Position numbers and translations under genes: made by a program
Shown here: positions 8,234 to 17,485 of the stretch, piece after piece
How the letters are laid out: the number at the start of each line of letters is the position of its first letter
Numbering within the stretch: the first letter of the stretch is position 1
Origin: CAZMYM01 sp964620325
GTDB taxonomy: Bacteria; Bipolaricaulota; Bipolaricaulia; UBA7950; UBA9294
DNA: 64,000 nt
Assembly (NCBI GenBank): GCA_964620325.1
Contig: CAZUIM010000005.1
Location: forward strand, 40,203 to 104,202
Direction of reading: 5' to 3'
The notes under the pieces: model-generated
Database searches by the model: none
Told to the model about the DNA's origin: nothing
Seen by the model: only the letters and a program-made list of their open reading frames with translations

Positions 8234-9568
8234 TCAATCCTCTCGCGACTGCCCCGTCGTCGCCCGCGCGGCGGCGGCGATCCCGGAGCGGATCGCCCCT
8301 TCGATCGTCGCCGGCCAGCCGGTCGCCGTCCAGTCACCGGCCAGGTAGAGCCCGTCGATCGGCGTCTCCGCCGAGGGACGACGGGCGTCGGAGCCGGTCG
8401 ACGGAACGAACGTCGCCCGACGGTGTACGATCACCATCCGCCGCAGACACTGCGCCTTGCGCGCGGCGGGCAGGAGATCTCGCAGCGCCTTCAAGAGCTC
8501 GTCGGCGACCTCCCCGGTCGGTCGATCGACCCACGGGAAGGCGGCGCTCTGCGACAGAACGACGTGGGTCGCGCCGTCGGGCGAGATCTCCCCCCCACGG
8601 ATCCGGGACACGTCGAAGACCGCCTGAACCGGCGACTCGACGGCGACAGCGAAGTCCTCGCCGAGGACCGCCCGATCGAACCAGAGGTGAATGTCGACGA
8701 TCGGCGCCCAGCTGAGCCGGCCGCCGCGGTCGAGCGCTCCTCGAAGCGCGGGATCGGCGATGATCTTTTCGAGATCCCACGGCGGGATGGCCGCGATCGC
8801 CGCGGCGCAGTCGACGATCTCGCCGGATTCGAGCTCGACCGCCGTGACGCGGCCCGTCCCGCTCCGAACACGTCGAACGGAGGTCGCAGGCCGGACCTCT
8901 CCGCCACCGGCTTCGACGTACGCCGAGGCCGCGTCGAACACCCGCGCGAGCGGCGCGGTGAACAACCCAAGCCCGGCTCCGTCGCGCGAGAAGAACCCTT
9001 CGTGGAGCACCTTCCGCGCCGCACGAAGGCCGACATCGTCGACGCGCGCATTCAAGGTCGCAACGCAGATCGGGTCCCAGAGTCGATCGATCGCCTCAGG
9101 CTGTTGGCCGCGTCGACGAAGCCAGTCGCCGAACGATCGATCCCCACGAGCGTCGAGGAGGAGCCCGCATCCCGCATAGAGGACCCGAAGACGGTCGGCG
9201 AATCCGAGGGGCCGATAGGCGAGGAGGCCGGGAGCCAGGTGGAGTGGGCCCGGCAGCACTGGCCGTGAGCGGAGGGACGCCCTCCCTCCGTCGTACAGGA
9301 TCGGAACCGACAGCATCGATTGGTAGCCGATCAAGGACGCGGCCCCGATCCGTTGCAGGAATCCGTGAGTCGCCGTGCAGCATCGCATCGACACGTGATG
9401 ACCGAGATCGACGTCATCTCCGGTTTCGCGGTCGTGGAACCCGCCGGCGCGCCCGCCGAGCCGAGGCCCCCGCTCGAGGAGGATGACCCTGTGCCCGTCT
9501 CCGGCGAGACGACAGGCGGCGGCGGCCCCGGCGAATCCGCCGCCGATGACGACGACGGGGACGCTCAC
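8234..9568 (-). CDS. hpnE: hydroxysqualene dehydroxylase HpnE
   Basis: This 444-residue FAD-dependent amine-oxidase/phytoene-desaturase-like protein is the last enzyme of the three-step HpnC/HpnD/HpnE route to squalene. It removes the hydroxyl group from hydroxysqualene. The FAD-binding signature VVVIGGGFAGAAAACRLA is at the N-terminus, followed by ERGPRLGGRAGG. The C-terminal FAD motif LYLAGDWTATGWPATIEGAIRSG is clear. GTG 9568 overlaps the hpnD stop by 4 bases, and TGGAGA lies upstream. It is the last gene of the hopanoid run. Confidence 0.93.
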   Translation of the reverse strand: MSVPVVVIGGGFAGAAAACRLAGDGHRVILLERGPRLGGRAGGFHDRETGDDVDLGHHVSMRCCTATHGFLQRIGAASLIGYQSMLSVPILYDGGRASLRSRPVLPGPLHLAPGLLAYRPLGFADRLRVLYAGCGLLLDARGDRSFGDWLRRRGQQPEAIDRLWDPICVATLNARVDDVGLRAARKVLHEGFFSRDGAGLGLFTAPLARVFDAASAYVEAGGGEVRPATSVRRVRSGTGRVTAVELESGEIVDCAAAIAAIPPWDLEKIIADPALRGALDRGGRLSWAPIVDIHLWFDRAVLGEDFAVAVESPVQAVFDVSRIRGGEISPDGATHVVLSQSAAFPWVDRPTGEVADELLKALRDLLPAARKAQCLRRMVIVHRRATFVPSTGSDARRPSAETPIDGLYLAGDWTATGWPATIEGAIRSGIAAAARATTGQSRED

Positions 9569-10617
9569 AGCCGTCTCCAGGCAGAGGAGACGAGCAGGAC
9601 GACCTTCTCCCACTTCGGTAGGCCGACACGGCGTGAAAGGTCGAAGCGACCGGCGCGGATCCGCGCGAGGATCCGCCCGTAGATCTCGGCGAGAAGCCAC
9701 GGGCACCGGCGGCCTCGCCGCGGGAGGAGAGGGAGGAGGTGTCGCCCCCGCGCTAGATACCCGGCTGCCCGATCGGCCTGAACCTCGAGAAGGCGCGTCA
9801 GCGCGGTCGACGCCCCTCCGCCCGCGGCGGCGCGCCGCAGATCGACCTCGTCGACTCCAAAGCGCCCCATCTCGTCGGCCGGAAGGTAGATCCGATCGCG
9901 CTCCAGATCCTCGGCGACGTCGCGGAGGATGTTCACCAGCTGCATCCCGAGGCCAAGATCGATGGCCGCCGCCCGCATCGCGTCGGTCGGAGGGACACCG
10001 TCGTTCAGGATCGGCAACGTCGCCAATCCGACGGCCGCGGCAACACGATAGCAGTAGGCGCGAAGCGCCTCGAAATCCTCGACGCGCCGGAGGGTGAGAT
10101 CCATCTCCATTCCGTCGAGGATCACGGCAAGATCATCCGGATCGACGCCGTAGATCTCAATCGCGTCGCCGAGCGCCAAGTCCGGTCCGTCCTCCGGCTC
10201 GCCGGCCGCCGCCCGCGCCAATCGCTCCCGCAACCGGACCAGAGCGCGGCGACGCAGCGCGATCGCCTCCCGCGTGGCCAACTCGACGCGATCCGGCCGG
10301 GCAGACTCGGATGGGCCGTCCGACGCGGTCGTCGTGGGCGAATCTTCCGACGCGCCCAGGTCGACAGCATCATCTTCTTTGAGAAGATCGCTTCCAGCGC
10401 TCTTCTCCGTAAGCGACTCGTGCGAACCCACAGGCTCGCACGAGTCTGCGGCATCATCTGCGCACCGACAGAACGCGTAGAGGGCGTAGATGGCGAGCCG
10501 TTGCCGCCGCGGGAGGGACAAAAAGGCGTAGTAGAAGTTGCGCGCCCCCTGCTTCGTCAGACTGGCGCAGAGACGGTAAGCGTCCGCTAGATCCACCGCC
10601 GCCTCCCGACGAGACAT
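9565..10617 (-). CDS. hpnD: presqualene diphosphate synthase HpnD
   Basis: This trans-isoprenyl synthase of 350 residues condenses two farnesyl diphosphates to presqualene diphosphate. The first Asp-rich motif is CRCADDAAD at residues 51-58 and the second is LRDVAEDLERDRIY at about 231-244. It is about 60 residues longer than usual HpnD (about 280). The extra part, about residues 60-112, is an acidic, Ser/Thr/Asp-rich low-complexity stretch straight after the first metal motif. ATG 10617 is the first start matching the family N-terminus. It overlaps the end of hpnC by 31 bases and the start of hpnE by 4. Confidence 0.92.
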   Translation of the reverse strand: MSRREAAVDLADAYRLCASLTKQGARNFYYAFLSLPRRQRLAIYALYAFCRCADDAADSCEPVGSHESLTEKSAGSDLLKEDDAVDLGASEDSPTTTASDGPSESARPDRVELATREAIALRRRALVRLRERLARAAAGEPEDGPDLALGDAIEIYGVDPDDLAVILDGMEMDLTLRRVEDFEALRAYCYRVAAAVGLATLPILNDGVPPTDAMRAAAIDLGLGMQLVNILRDVAEDLERDRIYLPADEMGRFGVDEVDLRRAAAGGGASTALTRLLEVQADRAAGYLARGRHLLPLLPRRGRRCPWLLAEIYGRILARIRAGRFDLSRRVGLPKWEKVVLLVSSAWRRL

Positions 10618-11486
10618 CCGAGGACGGTCGAGGCGATCAGCCGCCGTTTCTCCCGCGCCGAGATCGTCGGACGACCGACGAGCGGGTCGCAATCCTGCGC
10701 GCGGATCGCGTCGAGGATCGCGAGCCCCCCGCGAGAGAAGAGGGTGAGCTCGACGCGCAGTCGCCCGCCGACGAGATCGAGGAGCGTGAGGCCGCGGGCG
10801 AACCATTCCTCGGCCCGCTCGACCTGAAAGCGGATCAGATCTCGCACCGCCGGACGCGCTTCGTCGGCTCTCAGGTCGGCCTCGCAGACGTCGAACGCTC
10901 GCATCTCGTCTTGCGGGATGTAGATCCGCCCGATCGCCAGGTCGCGGGCGACGTCCTGCCAGAAGTTGGCCAGTTGAAGCGCGGTACAGGTCGCATCCGA
11001 GAGCGTGAACCGCTCCGAATCCCGATACCCGTGCAACATCAACACAAGTCGGCCGACCGGGTTCGCCGAGTGCTCGCAGTAACGCAATAGGCCGCCGAAC
11101 GACTCGTAGCGGTCGGTCCGCTGGTCGATTCGGTTCGCTTCGATCAGCCGCGCGAACGGCTCGCGCGGGAGGTCGAACCGAGCGATGGTCTCACCCAACG
11201 CGACGAAAAGACGGCCCCTGCCGCGGCCGGCGAAGGCGGCATCGAGATCCTCCTCGAAGCGATCGAGGGCGCGAAGTCGATCGCCTCCGACCTCGTCGCC
11301 GATGTCGTCGACCGTCCGGCAGAACGCGTAGATCGCCGCGCGGTGGGGTCGGAGCGAACGCGGCGTCAACCGTGACAAGACGGTGAAGTTCTCGTAGTGG
11401 GCGCAGGCCAGCCGAAGGCATTCCTCCTGCGAACGGCGAAGCGAGAGATCGACCGGCTCGTCGGCGCCCCAGAAGGCGCCTACCAT
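10587..11486 (-). CDS. hpnC: hydroxysqualene synthase HpnC
   Basis: This 299-residue squalene/phytoene synthase-fold enzyme converts presqualene diphosphate to hydroxysqualene. Family marks are HYENFTVLSRLTPRSLRPH near the N-terminus, the metal motif FCRTVDDIGDE, and ANFWQDVARDLAIGRIYIP. ATG 11486 overlaps the yjbQ stop by 7 bases. Its neighbours hpnD and hpnE confirm the assignment. Confidence 0.93.
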   Translation of the reverse strand: MVGAFWGADEPVDLSLRRSQEECLRLACAHYENFTVLSRLTPRSLRPHRAAIYAFCRTVDDIGDEVGGDRLRALDRFEEDLDAAFAGRGRGRLFVALGETIARFDLPREPFARLIEANRIDQRTDRYESFGGLLRYCEHSANPVGRLVLMLHGYRDSERFTLSDATCTALQLANFWQDVARDLAIGRIYIPQDEMRAFDVCEADLRADEARPAVRDLIRFQVERAEEWFARGLTLLDLVGGRLRVELTLFSRGGLAILDAIRAQDCDPLVGRPTISAREKRRLIASTVLGCLVGRRRWI

Positions 11487-11953
11487 CCCTGAACTTGGAT
11501 GATGATCTCGCGTGGGCGCGGCCGATCGAGCTCAATCATGAACACCCGCTGCCAACGCCCGAGCAGGGGGCGTCCGTCGGCGATCGGGACCGTCTCGCTC
11601 GTATTGAGGAAGAGATGCTGGCAGTGCGAGTGCCCATTCGGGCACTCGTCCTCGGTCATGTTGGCCGTCCGGACGACGAAGTCGTTATGTCGGTAGTCGG
11701 CCTCGCGGGGCGCCGTTCGCTCGAGGAACTGAGCCATGTCCCGGAGGAGCAGCGGCTCGTGCTCGTTGATCACCACCGCCGCCGTCGTGTGCCGCGAGAA
11801 GACGGTGACCGTCCCCTCGCGGATCTCGGCGTTCCGGACCGCGTCGAGGACCTCGTCGGTGATGTCGATGAACTCGGGCGCCTTCGTCGCCCTCCGACGG
11901 ACCGACGTTCGATACAGCTTCATCCCCACTCGCTCTTCGGTCTGTGTTTCCAT
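11480..11953 (-). CDS. yjbQ: YjbQ/UPF0047-family protein (secondary thiamine-phosphate synthase-like)
   Basis: This small conserved protein has 157 residues from ATG 11953. Family signatures are FSRHTTAAVVINEHEPLLLRD, RHNDFV, NGHSHCQHLFL and the C-terminal RPRPREIIIQVQGW. Family members show weak thiamine-phosphate synthase activity, but their true role is unsettled. The family N-terminus aligns best from the internal ATG at 11923 (MKLYRT), which lacks a good ribosome site. AGAGGTG lies 12 bases before 11953. It lies inside the hopanoid/MEP operon between ispH and hpnC; whether it acts in that pathway is unknown. Confidence 0.88.
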   Translation of the reverse strand: METQTEERVGMKLYRTSVRRRATKAPEFIDITDEVLDAVRNAEIREGTVTVFSRHTTAAVVINEHEPLLLRDMAQFLERTAPREADYRHNDFVVRTANMTEDECPNGHSHCQHLFLNTSETVPIADGRPLLGRWQRVFMIELDRPRPREIIIQVQGW

Positions 11954-11970
11954 GGTCTTGTTAGTCACCT

Positions 11971-12849
11971 CTACGAACCCTCCACCGTTCCGGCTCGAAT
12001 CTCTTTGCCGGACCTCTCCAACCGCTCCACCACCTCTTCGATCACCGCGTCGGGCGTCGATGCGCCGGCCGTGACGCCGACGCGCTCACGCCCGGCGGAC
12101 CACTCGACCTCGATCTCGTCGGCCGACTCGATGTGGTACGTCGGAACGTCGGTCGCACGACAGGTCTCGACGAGCTTTCGCGTGTTCGCCGACGTCCGAC
12201 TTCCGACGACGAAGAGGACGTCGACCGCTTCCGCGAGGACCTGCGCCGCCTGATACCGCCGGCCGGTCTCAGGACAGGTCGTGTCGACGATCCGAATCTC
12301 CGGGACGTGGCCGGCGAGCCGCTTGACCATCGACTCGGCGAACTGGCCAAATCGCTCCGGGCTCTTCGTCGTCTGAGAGATGATCGCAACCCCGGCCGGC
12401 CCCTCGGGGACGTCGACGTCCGGCGACTGGGTCGCCACCCCTTGCCCGCGCGTCCAGGAGAGGATCCCCCGAACCTCCGGATGTTCCGCCTCTCCGTATA
12501 GGATGACCGCAAACCCGTCTTCGACGAGACGGGCGACCGTCTCCTGCGCCTTCCGAACGATCGGGCAAGTCGTATCGACGAGACGCAATCCTCGCCGATC
12601 GATCTCCGCGTAGATCTCCTCGCCGGCCCCGTGCGCCGTGATCGCCACCGTCCCGCCTTCGGGGACTCCGTCGAGCCCCTCGACCATCTTCGCCCCTTTG
12701 GCGGCGAGTCCGTCGACGACGTGAGCGTTGTGGACGATCGCCCCGAGCGTGTGAAGCGGTCCGTGCTCGGTGAGCTCCGTCTCGATCATCTGGACGGCAC
12801 GTCGAACGCCGCCGCAGAACCCGAGAATCTTCGCCATGACGACGGTCAT
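11971..12849 (-). CDS. ispH: 4-hydroxy-3-methylbut-2-enyl diphosphate reductase
   Basis: This 292-residue iron-sulfur enzyme makes IPP and DMAPP in the last step of the MEP pathway. The three cluster cysteines are in LGFCGGV, DTTCPIV and DTTCPET. The catalytic motifs AIVHNAHVVDGL and GEAEHPEV are present, as is GASTPDAVIEEV near the C-terminus. ATG 12849 overlaps the squalene-hopene cyclase stop (ATGA). It supplies C5 units to the polyprenyl synthase and squalene enzymes in the same operon. Confidence 0.95.
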   Translation of the reverse strand: MTVVMAKILGFCGGVRRAVQMIETELTEHGPLHTLGAIVHNAHVVDGLAAKGAKMVEGLDGVPEGGTVAITAHGAGEEIYAEIDRRGLRLVDTTCPIVRKAQETVARLVEDGFAVILYGEAEHPEVRGILSWTRGQGVATQSPDVDVPEGPAGVAIISQTTKSPERFGQFAESMVKRLAGHVPEIRIVDTTCPETGRRYQAAQVLAEAVDVLFVVGSRTSANTRKLVETCRATDVPTYHIESADEIEVEWSAGRERVGVTAGASTPDAVIEEVVERLERSGKEIRAGTVEGS

Positions 12850-14771
12850 TCGATCCCCTCCAGCGCGCGTCGGTACCGCCCGAGGGCCATCAGCGGGAAG
12901 ACGTCGCGGTACAGGTGATAGCGGATCATGAAGTCGGTCGGGAATCCGGTCCCGGTGAAAGCTTCCTCGTCCCAACCGCCGCTTTCGTTCTGCGCTTCCA
13001 TCAGGTACTCGATCCCCCGGACGGTCGCCGGATGGCCCGCTTCACCGGCGGCCAGGAGACCGAGAAGGGCCCACCCGGTCTGGGACGCGGTCGACGGACC
13101 CCGCCCCCGCCAGACCGGATCGTAGTATCCCTCGATCTTCTCGCCCCATCCGCCGTCCTCGTTCTGGTGGTCGATCAGCCACTCGACCGCCCGCCGGACG
13201 TACGGCGCGTCCATCGCCTCCCCGACCGCCTCAAGGGCCGGGAGGACGGCGCCGATCCCGTAGGTGAGGTTGACGCCCCAGCGACCGAACCAGGCTCCGT
13301 CAGCCTCCTGCTCGCGCTTCAGGTAGCTGATCGCTCGATCGACGGCCCGGTCTCCGATTCGTGCCCCGAGCCGACCGAGGCACTCGACGATGTGCGCGGT
13401 GACATCGGCCGACGGCGGATCGATCACCTCGCCAAAGTCGCAGAACGGGATCTGGCGGGTCCAGGATTGCGTGTTGTTCCGATCGAACGCGCCCCATCCG
13501 CCGTTTCGGCTCTGCATCCCGAGGAGCCACTCCCGCCCGCGCTCGAGCGCGCGCGTCTTCGCCCGCTCGTCGACGCCCGCCTCGAGGAGACCGAGCATGA
13601 CGACGGCGCTGTCATCGGTGTCCGGATAGTGGTCATTCGCGAACTCGAACGCCCACCCGCCCGGCCGCGCACCGGAGCGGACCTGCCAGTCCCCGCCGAC
13701 GAAGATCTGCTCGTCGAGGAGCCACTCGGCCGCCCGGACGATCGCCGCGTCGTCCGGAGCGACCCCCGCGTCCTCCAGGGCGAGGAGGGCGAGCCCCGTG
13801 TCCCAAACCGGCGAGAGACAGGACTGGAGCCGGAAGCGGTTCCCCTCGCGAATCGAGAACCCGGTCGACCCGTAGAAGCCGACGAAGCCGTCGTGAAGCG
13901 GTCCTTCGTCGAGTGAGTACCCGCGGAGGCTCAACGCGATCAGCGAGTAGACCCACGGCGGTTGAATCCCGCCCCACGCCCCGTCGGCCTCCTGCCGCTC
14001 GAGGATCCACCGCTCGGCCCGGTCGAGCGCCCTTCGACGCAACGGCTTCCACGGAAGCCGCTCGTGCAGCCGCAGGACCCGATCGAGCCAGAGAAAGGCC
14101 GACGCGCGCCACGACCGTTTCGCCGGACGGATCGACAGGTCGGCTCGCTCGCGCCCCTCGACGAAGAGCTCGTCGATGCGGACCGAATCCGAAAGCGGAA
14201 CGACGGGCCGCGCGTCCATGATGATCGACATCGGCACGATCGTCTGCCGCGCCCAGCAGGCGAACGAGTAGATGTTCACTGGGAACCATCGGGGGAGAAG
14301 AACGAACTCGGCCGGAAGGGTCGGCAGACCGTGCCAGTCCCACTCCCCCATCATCGCCAGCCAGATCTTGGTGAACACGCGGACCTTCTCCACCCCGCCG
14401 CGCGCGCGGATGAACGCGCGCGCGCGCTCCATCTCCGGATTGCCACTCGAGACGCCCGCCATCTTCAGCGCGAGGTAGGCCTCGACCGTGATCGACAGCT
14501 CGCCCGGCCCGTCGTGCCAGTTGGCCCACGTCCCGTCGTCGCGCTGTCGAGCGAGAATGTCGGCCGCGGCGGCGCGCGCTTCGTCGGCGTCCGGAATTCC
14601 GAGGATGTGCCGAAGGAAGATGTGCTCGGCCGTGATCGTCACGTTCGACTCGAGTTCGGCCCACCAGTACCCGGCGTCGGCCTGCATCGACAGCAGATGA
14701 TCGACGGACGTTCGAACGGCGTCTTCGACACGGCGTGTCGTCCTCTGGGCGGTCGCGGTGTGGTCAGTCAT
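12846..14771 (-). CDS. shc: squalene-hopene cyclase
   Basis: This 641-residue class II triterpene cyclase turns squalene into hopene or hopanol at the membrane. The catalytic DXDD motif is DTDD in NDHYPDTDDSAVVM. Five or more QW repeats are visible, including QEADGAWGGI, QSRNGGWGAF, QEADGAWFGRW, QNEDGGWGEK and QNESGGWDEE. The length is normal for the family. ATG 14771 overlaps the ispG stop by 8 bases and GGAGGACC lies upstream. The synonym in hopanoid clusters is hpnF. Confidence 0.95.
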   Translation of the reverse strand: MTDHTATAQRTTRRVEDAVRTSVDHLLSMQADAGYWWAELESNVTITAEHIFLRHILGIPDADEARAAAADILARQRDDGTWANWHDGPGELSITVEAYLALKMAGVSSGNPEMERARAFIRARGGVEKVRVFTKIWLAMMGEWDWHGLPTLPAEFVLLPRWFPVNIYSFACWARQTIVPMSIIMDARPVVPLSDSVRIDELFVEGRERADLSIRPAKRSWRASAFLWLDRVLRLHERLPWKPLRRRALDRAERWILERQEADGAWGGIQPPWVYSLIALSLRGYSLDEGPLHDGFVGFYGSTGFSIREGNRFRLQSCLSPVWDTGLALLALEDAGVAPDDAAIVRAAEWLLDEQIFVGGDWQVRSGARPGGWAFEFANDHYPDTDDSAVVMLGLLEAGVDERAKTRALERGREWLLGMQSRNGGWGAFDRNNTQSWTRQIPFCDFGEVIDPPSADVTAHIVECLGRLGARIGDRAVDRAISYLKREQEADGAWFGRWGVNLTYGIGAVLPALEAVGEAMDAPYVRRAVEWLIDHQNEDGGWGEKIEGYYDPVWRGRGPSTASQTGWALLGLLAAGEAGHPATVRGIEYLMEAQNESGGWDEEAFTGTGFPTDFMIRYHLYRDVFPLMALGRYRRALEGIE

Positions 14772-15831
14772 CGGTCCTCCGACGACGATGCAGGGTCCCG
14801 CGAACGGTGCGGACGATCTCCTCAGCGAGCTGCTCCTCCGGAATGGAGACCAGAACAGGCGTCCCCTCCACGTAAATCGTCCCCGCTCGGTGTCCGGCAA
14901 CGAGGCCCACGTCGGCCTCTCGCACCTCTCCGAGTCCGTTGACGACACACCCCATCAGCGTCACGCTGATCGGCTCGACGACGTCGGCAAGCTCTCGACG
15001 GACCTTGTCGGCGACGGTGATCAGATCGATCCCGGTTCGCCCGCACGTCGGGCAGACGTGTAGATCGATCCCGCGCGAACGCAAGCCGAGCGACCGCAGG
15101 ATCTCGTACGCAACCCGAACCTCCTCGACCGGATCGCCGGCGAGGGAGATCCGCAGGGTATCGCCGAGCCCCTCTTCGAGAAGCGCACCGAGCCCGACGG
15201 CCGAACGGATCGCGCCCTCCCACGGGGTTCCCGCCTCGGTGATTCCGATGTGCAACGGGTAGTCGACCTCTCTCGCCATCGCCCGATTCGCCTCGAGCGT
15301 CATCCGTACGTCGGTTCCCTTCAGCGAAACGACGATCTGATCGACGTCGTGCTCCTCGAGAAGCGTGATCTCGTCGAGGGCACTGCGGACCATCCCGGCG
15401 GCCGTCGCCCGCCCGCCTGCGTCGAGATAAGACTCGGCGAGGGAACCGGAGTTCGCGCCGACGCGGATCGGGATGCCGGCCCGCTTCGCCGCCTCCGCGA
15501 TCTCGCCGATCCGCGCCGGATCGGTGATGTTTCCCGGATTCAGCCGCAATTTGTCGATCCCCGCTTCGATCGCCCGCAGGGCGAGCCGATGATCGAAATG
15601 AACGTCGGCGACCAACGGGACCGTCACCCGCTTCTTGATGTCCGGGAGCGCTTCGGCAGCGGCGACCTCGTTGACCGCGACGCGGACGATCTCGCATCCC
15701 GCCTCCTCGAGCCGGAGGATCTGAGCGACCGTCGCCTCGACGTCGGCCGTCTCCGTGTTCGTCATCGACTGCACGACGATCGGCCCGCCGCCACCGATCG
15801 TCACCCCGCCGACATTCACCTTCCGTGTCAT
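14764..15831 (-). CDS. ispG: (E)-4-hydroxy-3-methylbut-2-enyl diphosphate synthase
   Basis: This 355-residue [4Fe-4S] enzyme carries out the penultimate MEP-pathway step, from MEcPP to HMBPP. VQSMTNTETADVEATV opens the TIM barrel and KLRLNPGNITDP is conserved. The cluster ligands are in HVCPTCGRTGIDL and MGCVVNGLGE. It is the short bacterial form without the middle domain of plant enzymes. ATG 15831 overlaps the hpnG stop (ATGA). Confidence 0.95.
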   Translation of the reverse strand: MTRKVNVGGVTIGGGGPIVVQSMTNTETADVEATVAQILRLEEAGCEIVRVAVNEVAAAEALPDIKKRVTVPLVADVHFDHRLALRAIEAGIDKLRLNPGNITDPARIGEIAEAAKRAGIPIRVGANSGSLAESYLDAGGRATAAGMVRSALDEITLLEEHDVDQIVVSLKGTDVRMTLEANRAMAREVDYPLHIGITEAGTPWEGAIRSAVGLGALLEEGLGDTLRISLAGDPVEEVRVAYEILRSLGLRSRGIDLHVCPTCGRTGIDLITVADKVRRELADVVEPISVTLMGCVVNGLGEVREADVGLVAGHRAGTIYVEGTPVLVSIPEEQLAEEIVRTVRGTLHRRRRTDD

Positions 15832-16484
15832 GGTCCCTCCTCCGGCACCGGCCGGCGCGTCATGGCTTTCTCCAGCGCCGGGATCAGATCGTTCAGCGCG
15901 CGTCCGAGCGCGCGCCCTGCGCGCGTCGCCGCCCGCCCGGCCCGCAGCGCGGAGATCGGATGACGGAAGACGGAAATCACCACAGGCTCTTCGATCGAGA
16001 ACGGGAGATGGATGTCGATCGGGTCGAGAACGGCGCGCAGCGAAACGAACGGAACATTCCGCCGCTTCGCCCATCCCGCCAGCGGGCCGCTCTCCATGTC
16101 AACGGAGACGGCACCCGAACGAGCGAGTTTGCGCTTCGTCCCGAGGTCGGCGACGCCCGCGACAGACGCGCACGGGCCGAGCCGGCAGGGATGTCCGTCC
16201 CGCTCCAGCGCTCGCCGGGCTCGATCGAGAATCTCGGCGTCGACGACGATCTCCTCTCCGCGGTGGCGGATCACGTCGGAGAGAACCAGGTCCCCGACCC
16301 GAAGGCCGGCCGCGAGGCCTCCACAAAACCCGCTCGCAACGAGGACCACCGGCGTCTCCGACCCGACGAGGTCATCCATGACCTCGCCGGAGCGTTCGCC
16401 GACCGGCGTCCGTACGACGCGAACGCCCGCGCCCCGGCGGATCCAACGCGCCTCGATCGAGTACGCCGTCGTCACCGCAATCAC
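15828..16484 (-). CDS. hpnG: HpnG-type hopanoid nucleoside phosphorylase/nucleosidase
   Basis: This 218-residue protein has the nucleoside phosphorylase/MTAN fold. HpnG removes adenine from adenosylhopane on the way to bacteriohopanetetrol. The segments VVLVASGFCGGLAAGLRVGDLVLSD and AVSVDMESGPLAGWA (the conserved Met-Glu) mark the family. I place the start at GTG 16484, which overlaps the hpnH stop by 4 bases with GGGGAG upstream; a GTG at 16493 is possible. The position between hpnH and ispG supports the role. Confidence 0.88.
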   Translation of the reverse strand: MIAVTTAYSIEARWIRRGAGVRVVRTPVGERSGEVMDDLVGSETPVVLVASGFCGGLAAGLRVGDLVLSDVIRHRGEEIVVDAEILDRARRALERDGHPCRLGPCASVAGVADLGTKRKLARSGAVSVDMESGPLAGWAKRRNVPFVSLRAVLDPIDIHLPFSIEEPVVISVFRHPISALRAGRAATRAGRALGRALNDLIPALEKAMTRRPVPEEGP

Positions 16485-17485
16485 CCCGTCCACGCTCCCC
16501 GAGCCAATCGGACCAACGATCGGGGATGCGACATCGCGTGGAGAATGCTTGCCCCCTCGAAGGCCGAGTGCATCATGCAGTTGGCGCAGCGACGATCGCG
16601 CCCCGGACCGTACTTCGCCCACAGCTCGTCCAGAAAGAGCTCGCCGATGTCGTCAGTGTGACGATCCGCGATCGTGTAACACGGGACCCGCCAACCGCGT
16701 ACGGTGTAGGTCGGCGTCGTCCACGCGGCACACTCGTAGGACGTCTCCCCCCGGAGGAAATCGAGATAGAGCGGGTTGTTGTAAAAGGGGAAGCCGTTTC
16801 GTGGATCGAGGACTCGGCGGAAGACGTCGATCGACTCCTGCCGCTGTAGGAAGAGCTCCTGATCCGGCGCGTCCTCGTACGCGTAGCCCGGCGAGACCAT
16901 CAACCCTTCGACTCCGATCCCCTTCAGTTCGGTGAACAGGCGATGCAGATCGTCGACGTCGGAACCGTGGAACAGCGTCGTGTTCGTGCAGACTCGGAAT
17001 CCCCGCGCGAGCGCTTCGCGGATCGCAGCGATCGCTTCGCGGTACGTTCCGGAGCGCTGGGTCACCTGGTCGTGGATCCCTTCCGTTCCGTCGACGTGGA
17101 CGACGAAGGAAAGCTGGTCCGACGGCGTGAATCGGTCGAGCGACTCGCGAAGGAGGAGACCGTTGGTGCAGAGGTAGATGAAGCGTCGATCCTCGAGAAT
17201 CGCTCGGACGATCTCCCCGATCTCTCGATGCATCAGCGGCTCCCCGCCGGAGATGGAGACGATCGGGGCGTCCGACGCGCGAACCGCCGCCATGCATTCC
17301 TCGGCCGTCAACCGGCGGTCGATCACGTCGTGGTACTCGCGCACGCGCCCACATCCGATGCAAGCGAGGTTGCACGCTTCGAGCGGTTCAAGCATCGTCA
17401 CGAACGGGAACCGAGGGACGCCGTGCACCTTCTTCGAAACCAAATACCGCGCCATCGCCATGTCGAGCTTGAACGGTCGACTCAC
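16481..17485 (-). CDS. hpnH: adenosyl-hopene transferase HpnH (radical SAM)
   Basis: This 334-residue radical SAM enzyme adds a 5'-deoxyadenosyl group to diploptene to start hopanoid side-chain synthesis. The cluster motif is EACNLACIGCGR (CxxxCxxC). The N-terminus RPFKLDMAMARYLVSKK and the motifs SISGGEPLMH and YLCTNGLLL are typical of HpnH. A C-terminal ECAAWTTPTYTVRGWRVPCY and RRCANCMMH supply more cysteines. GTG 17485 overlaps the upstream stop by 4 bases. Together with hpnG it shows that elongated hopanoids are made. Confidence 0.94.
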   Translation of the reverse strand: MSRPFKLDMAMARYLVSKKVHGVPRFPFVTMLEPLEACNLACIGCGRVREYHDVIDRRLTAEECMAAVRASDAPIVSISGGEPLMHREIGEIVRAILEDRRFIYLCTNGLLLRESLDRFTPSDQLSFVVHVDGTEGIHDQVTQRSGTYREAIAAIREALARGFRVCTNTTLFHGSDVDDLHRLFTELKGIGVEGLMVSPGYAYEDAPDQELFLQRQESIDVFRRVLDPRNGFPFYNNPLYLDFLRGETSYECAAWTTPTYTVRGWRVPCYTIADRHTDDIGELFLDELWAKYGPGRDRRCANCMMHSAFEGASILHAMSHPRSLVRLARGAWTG

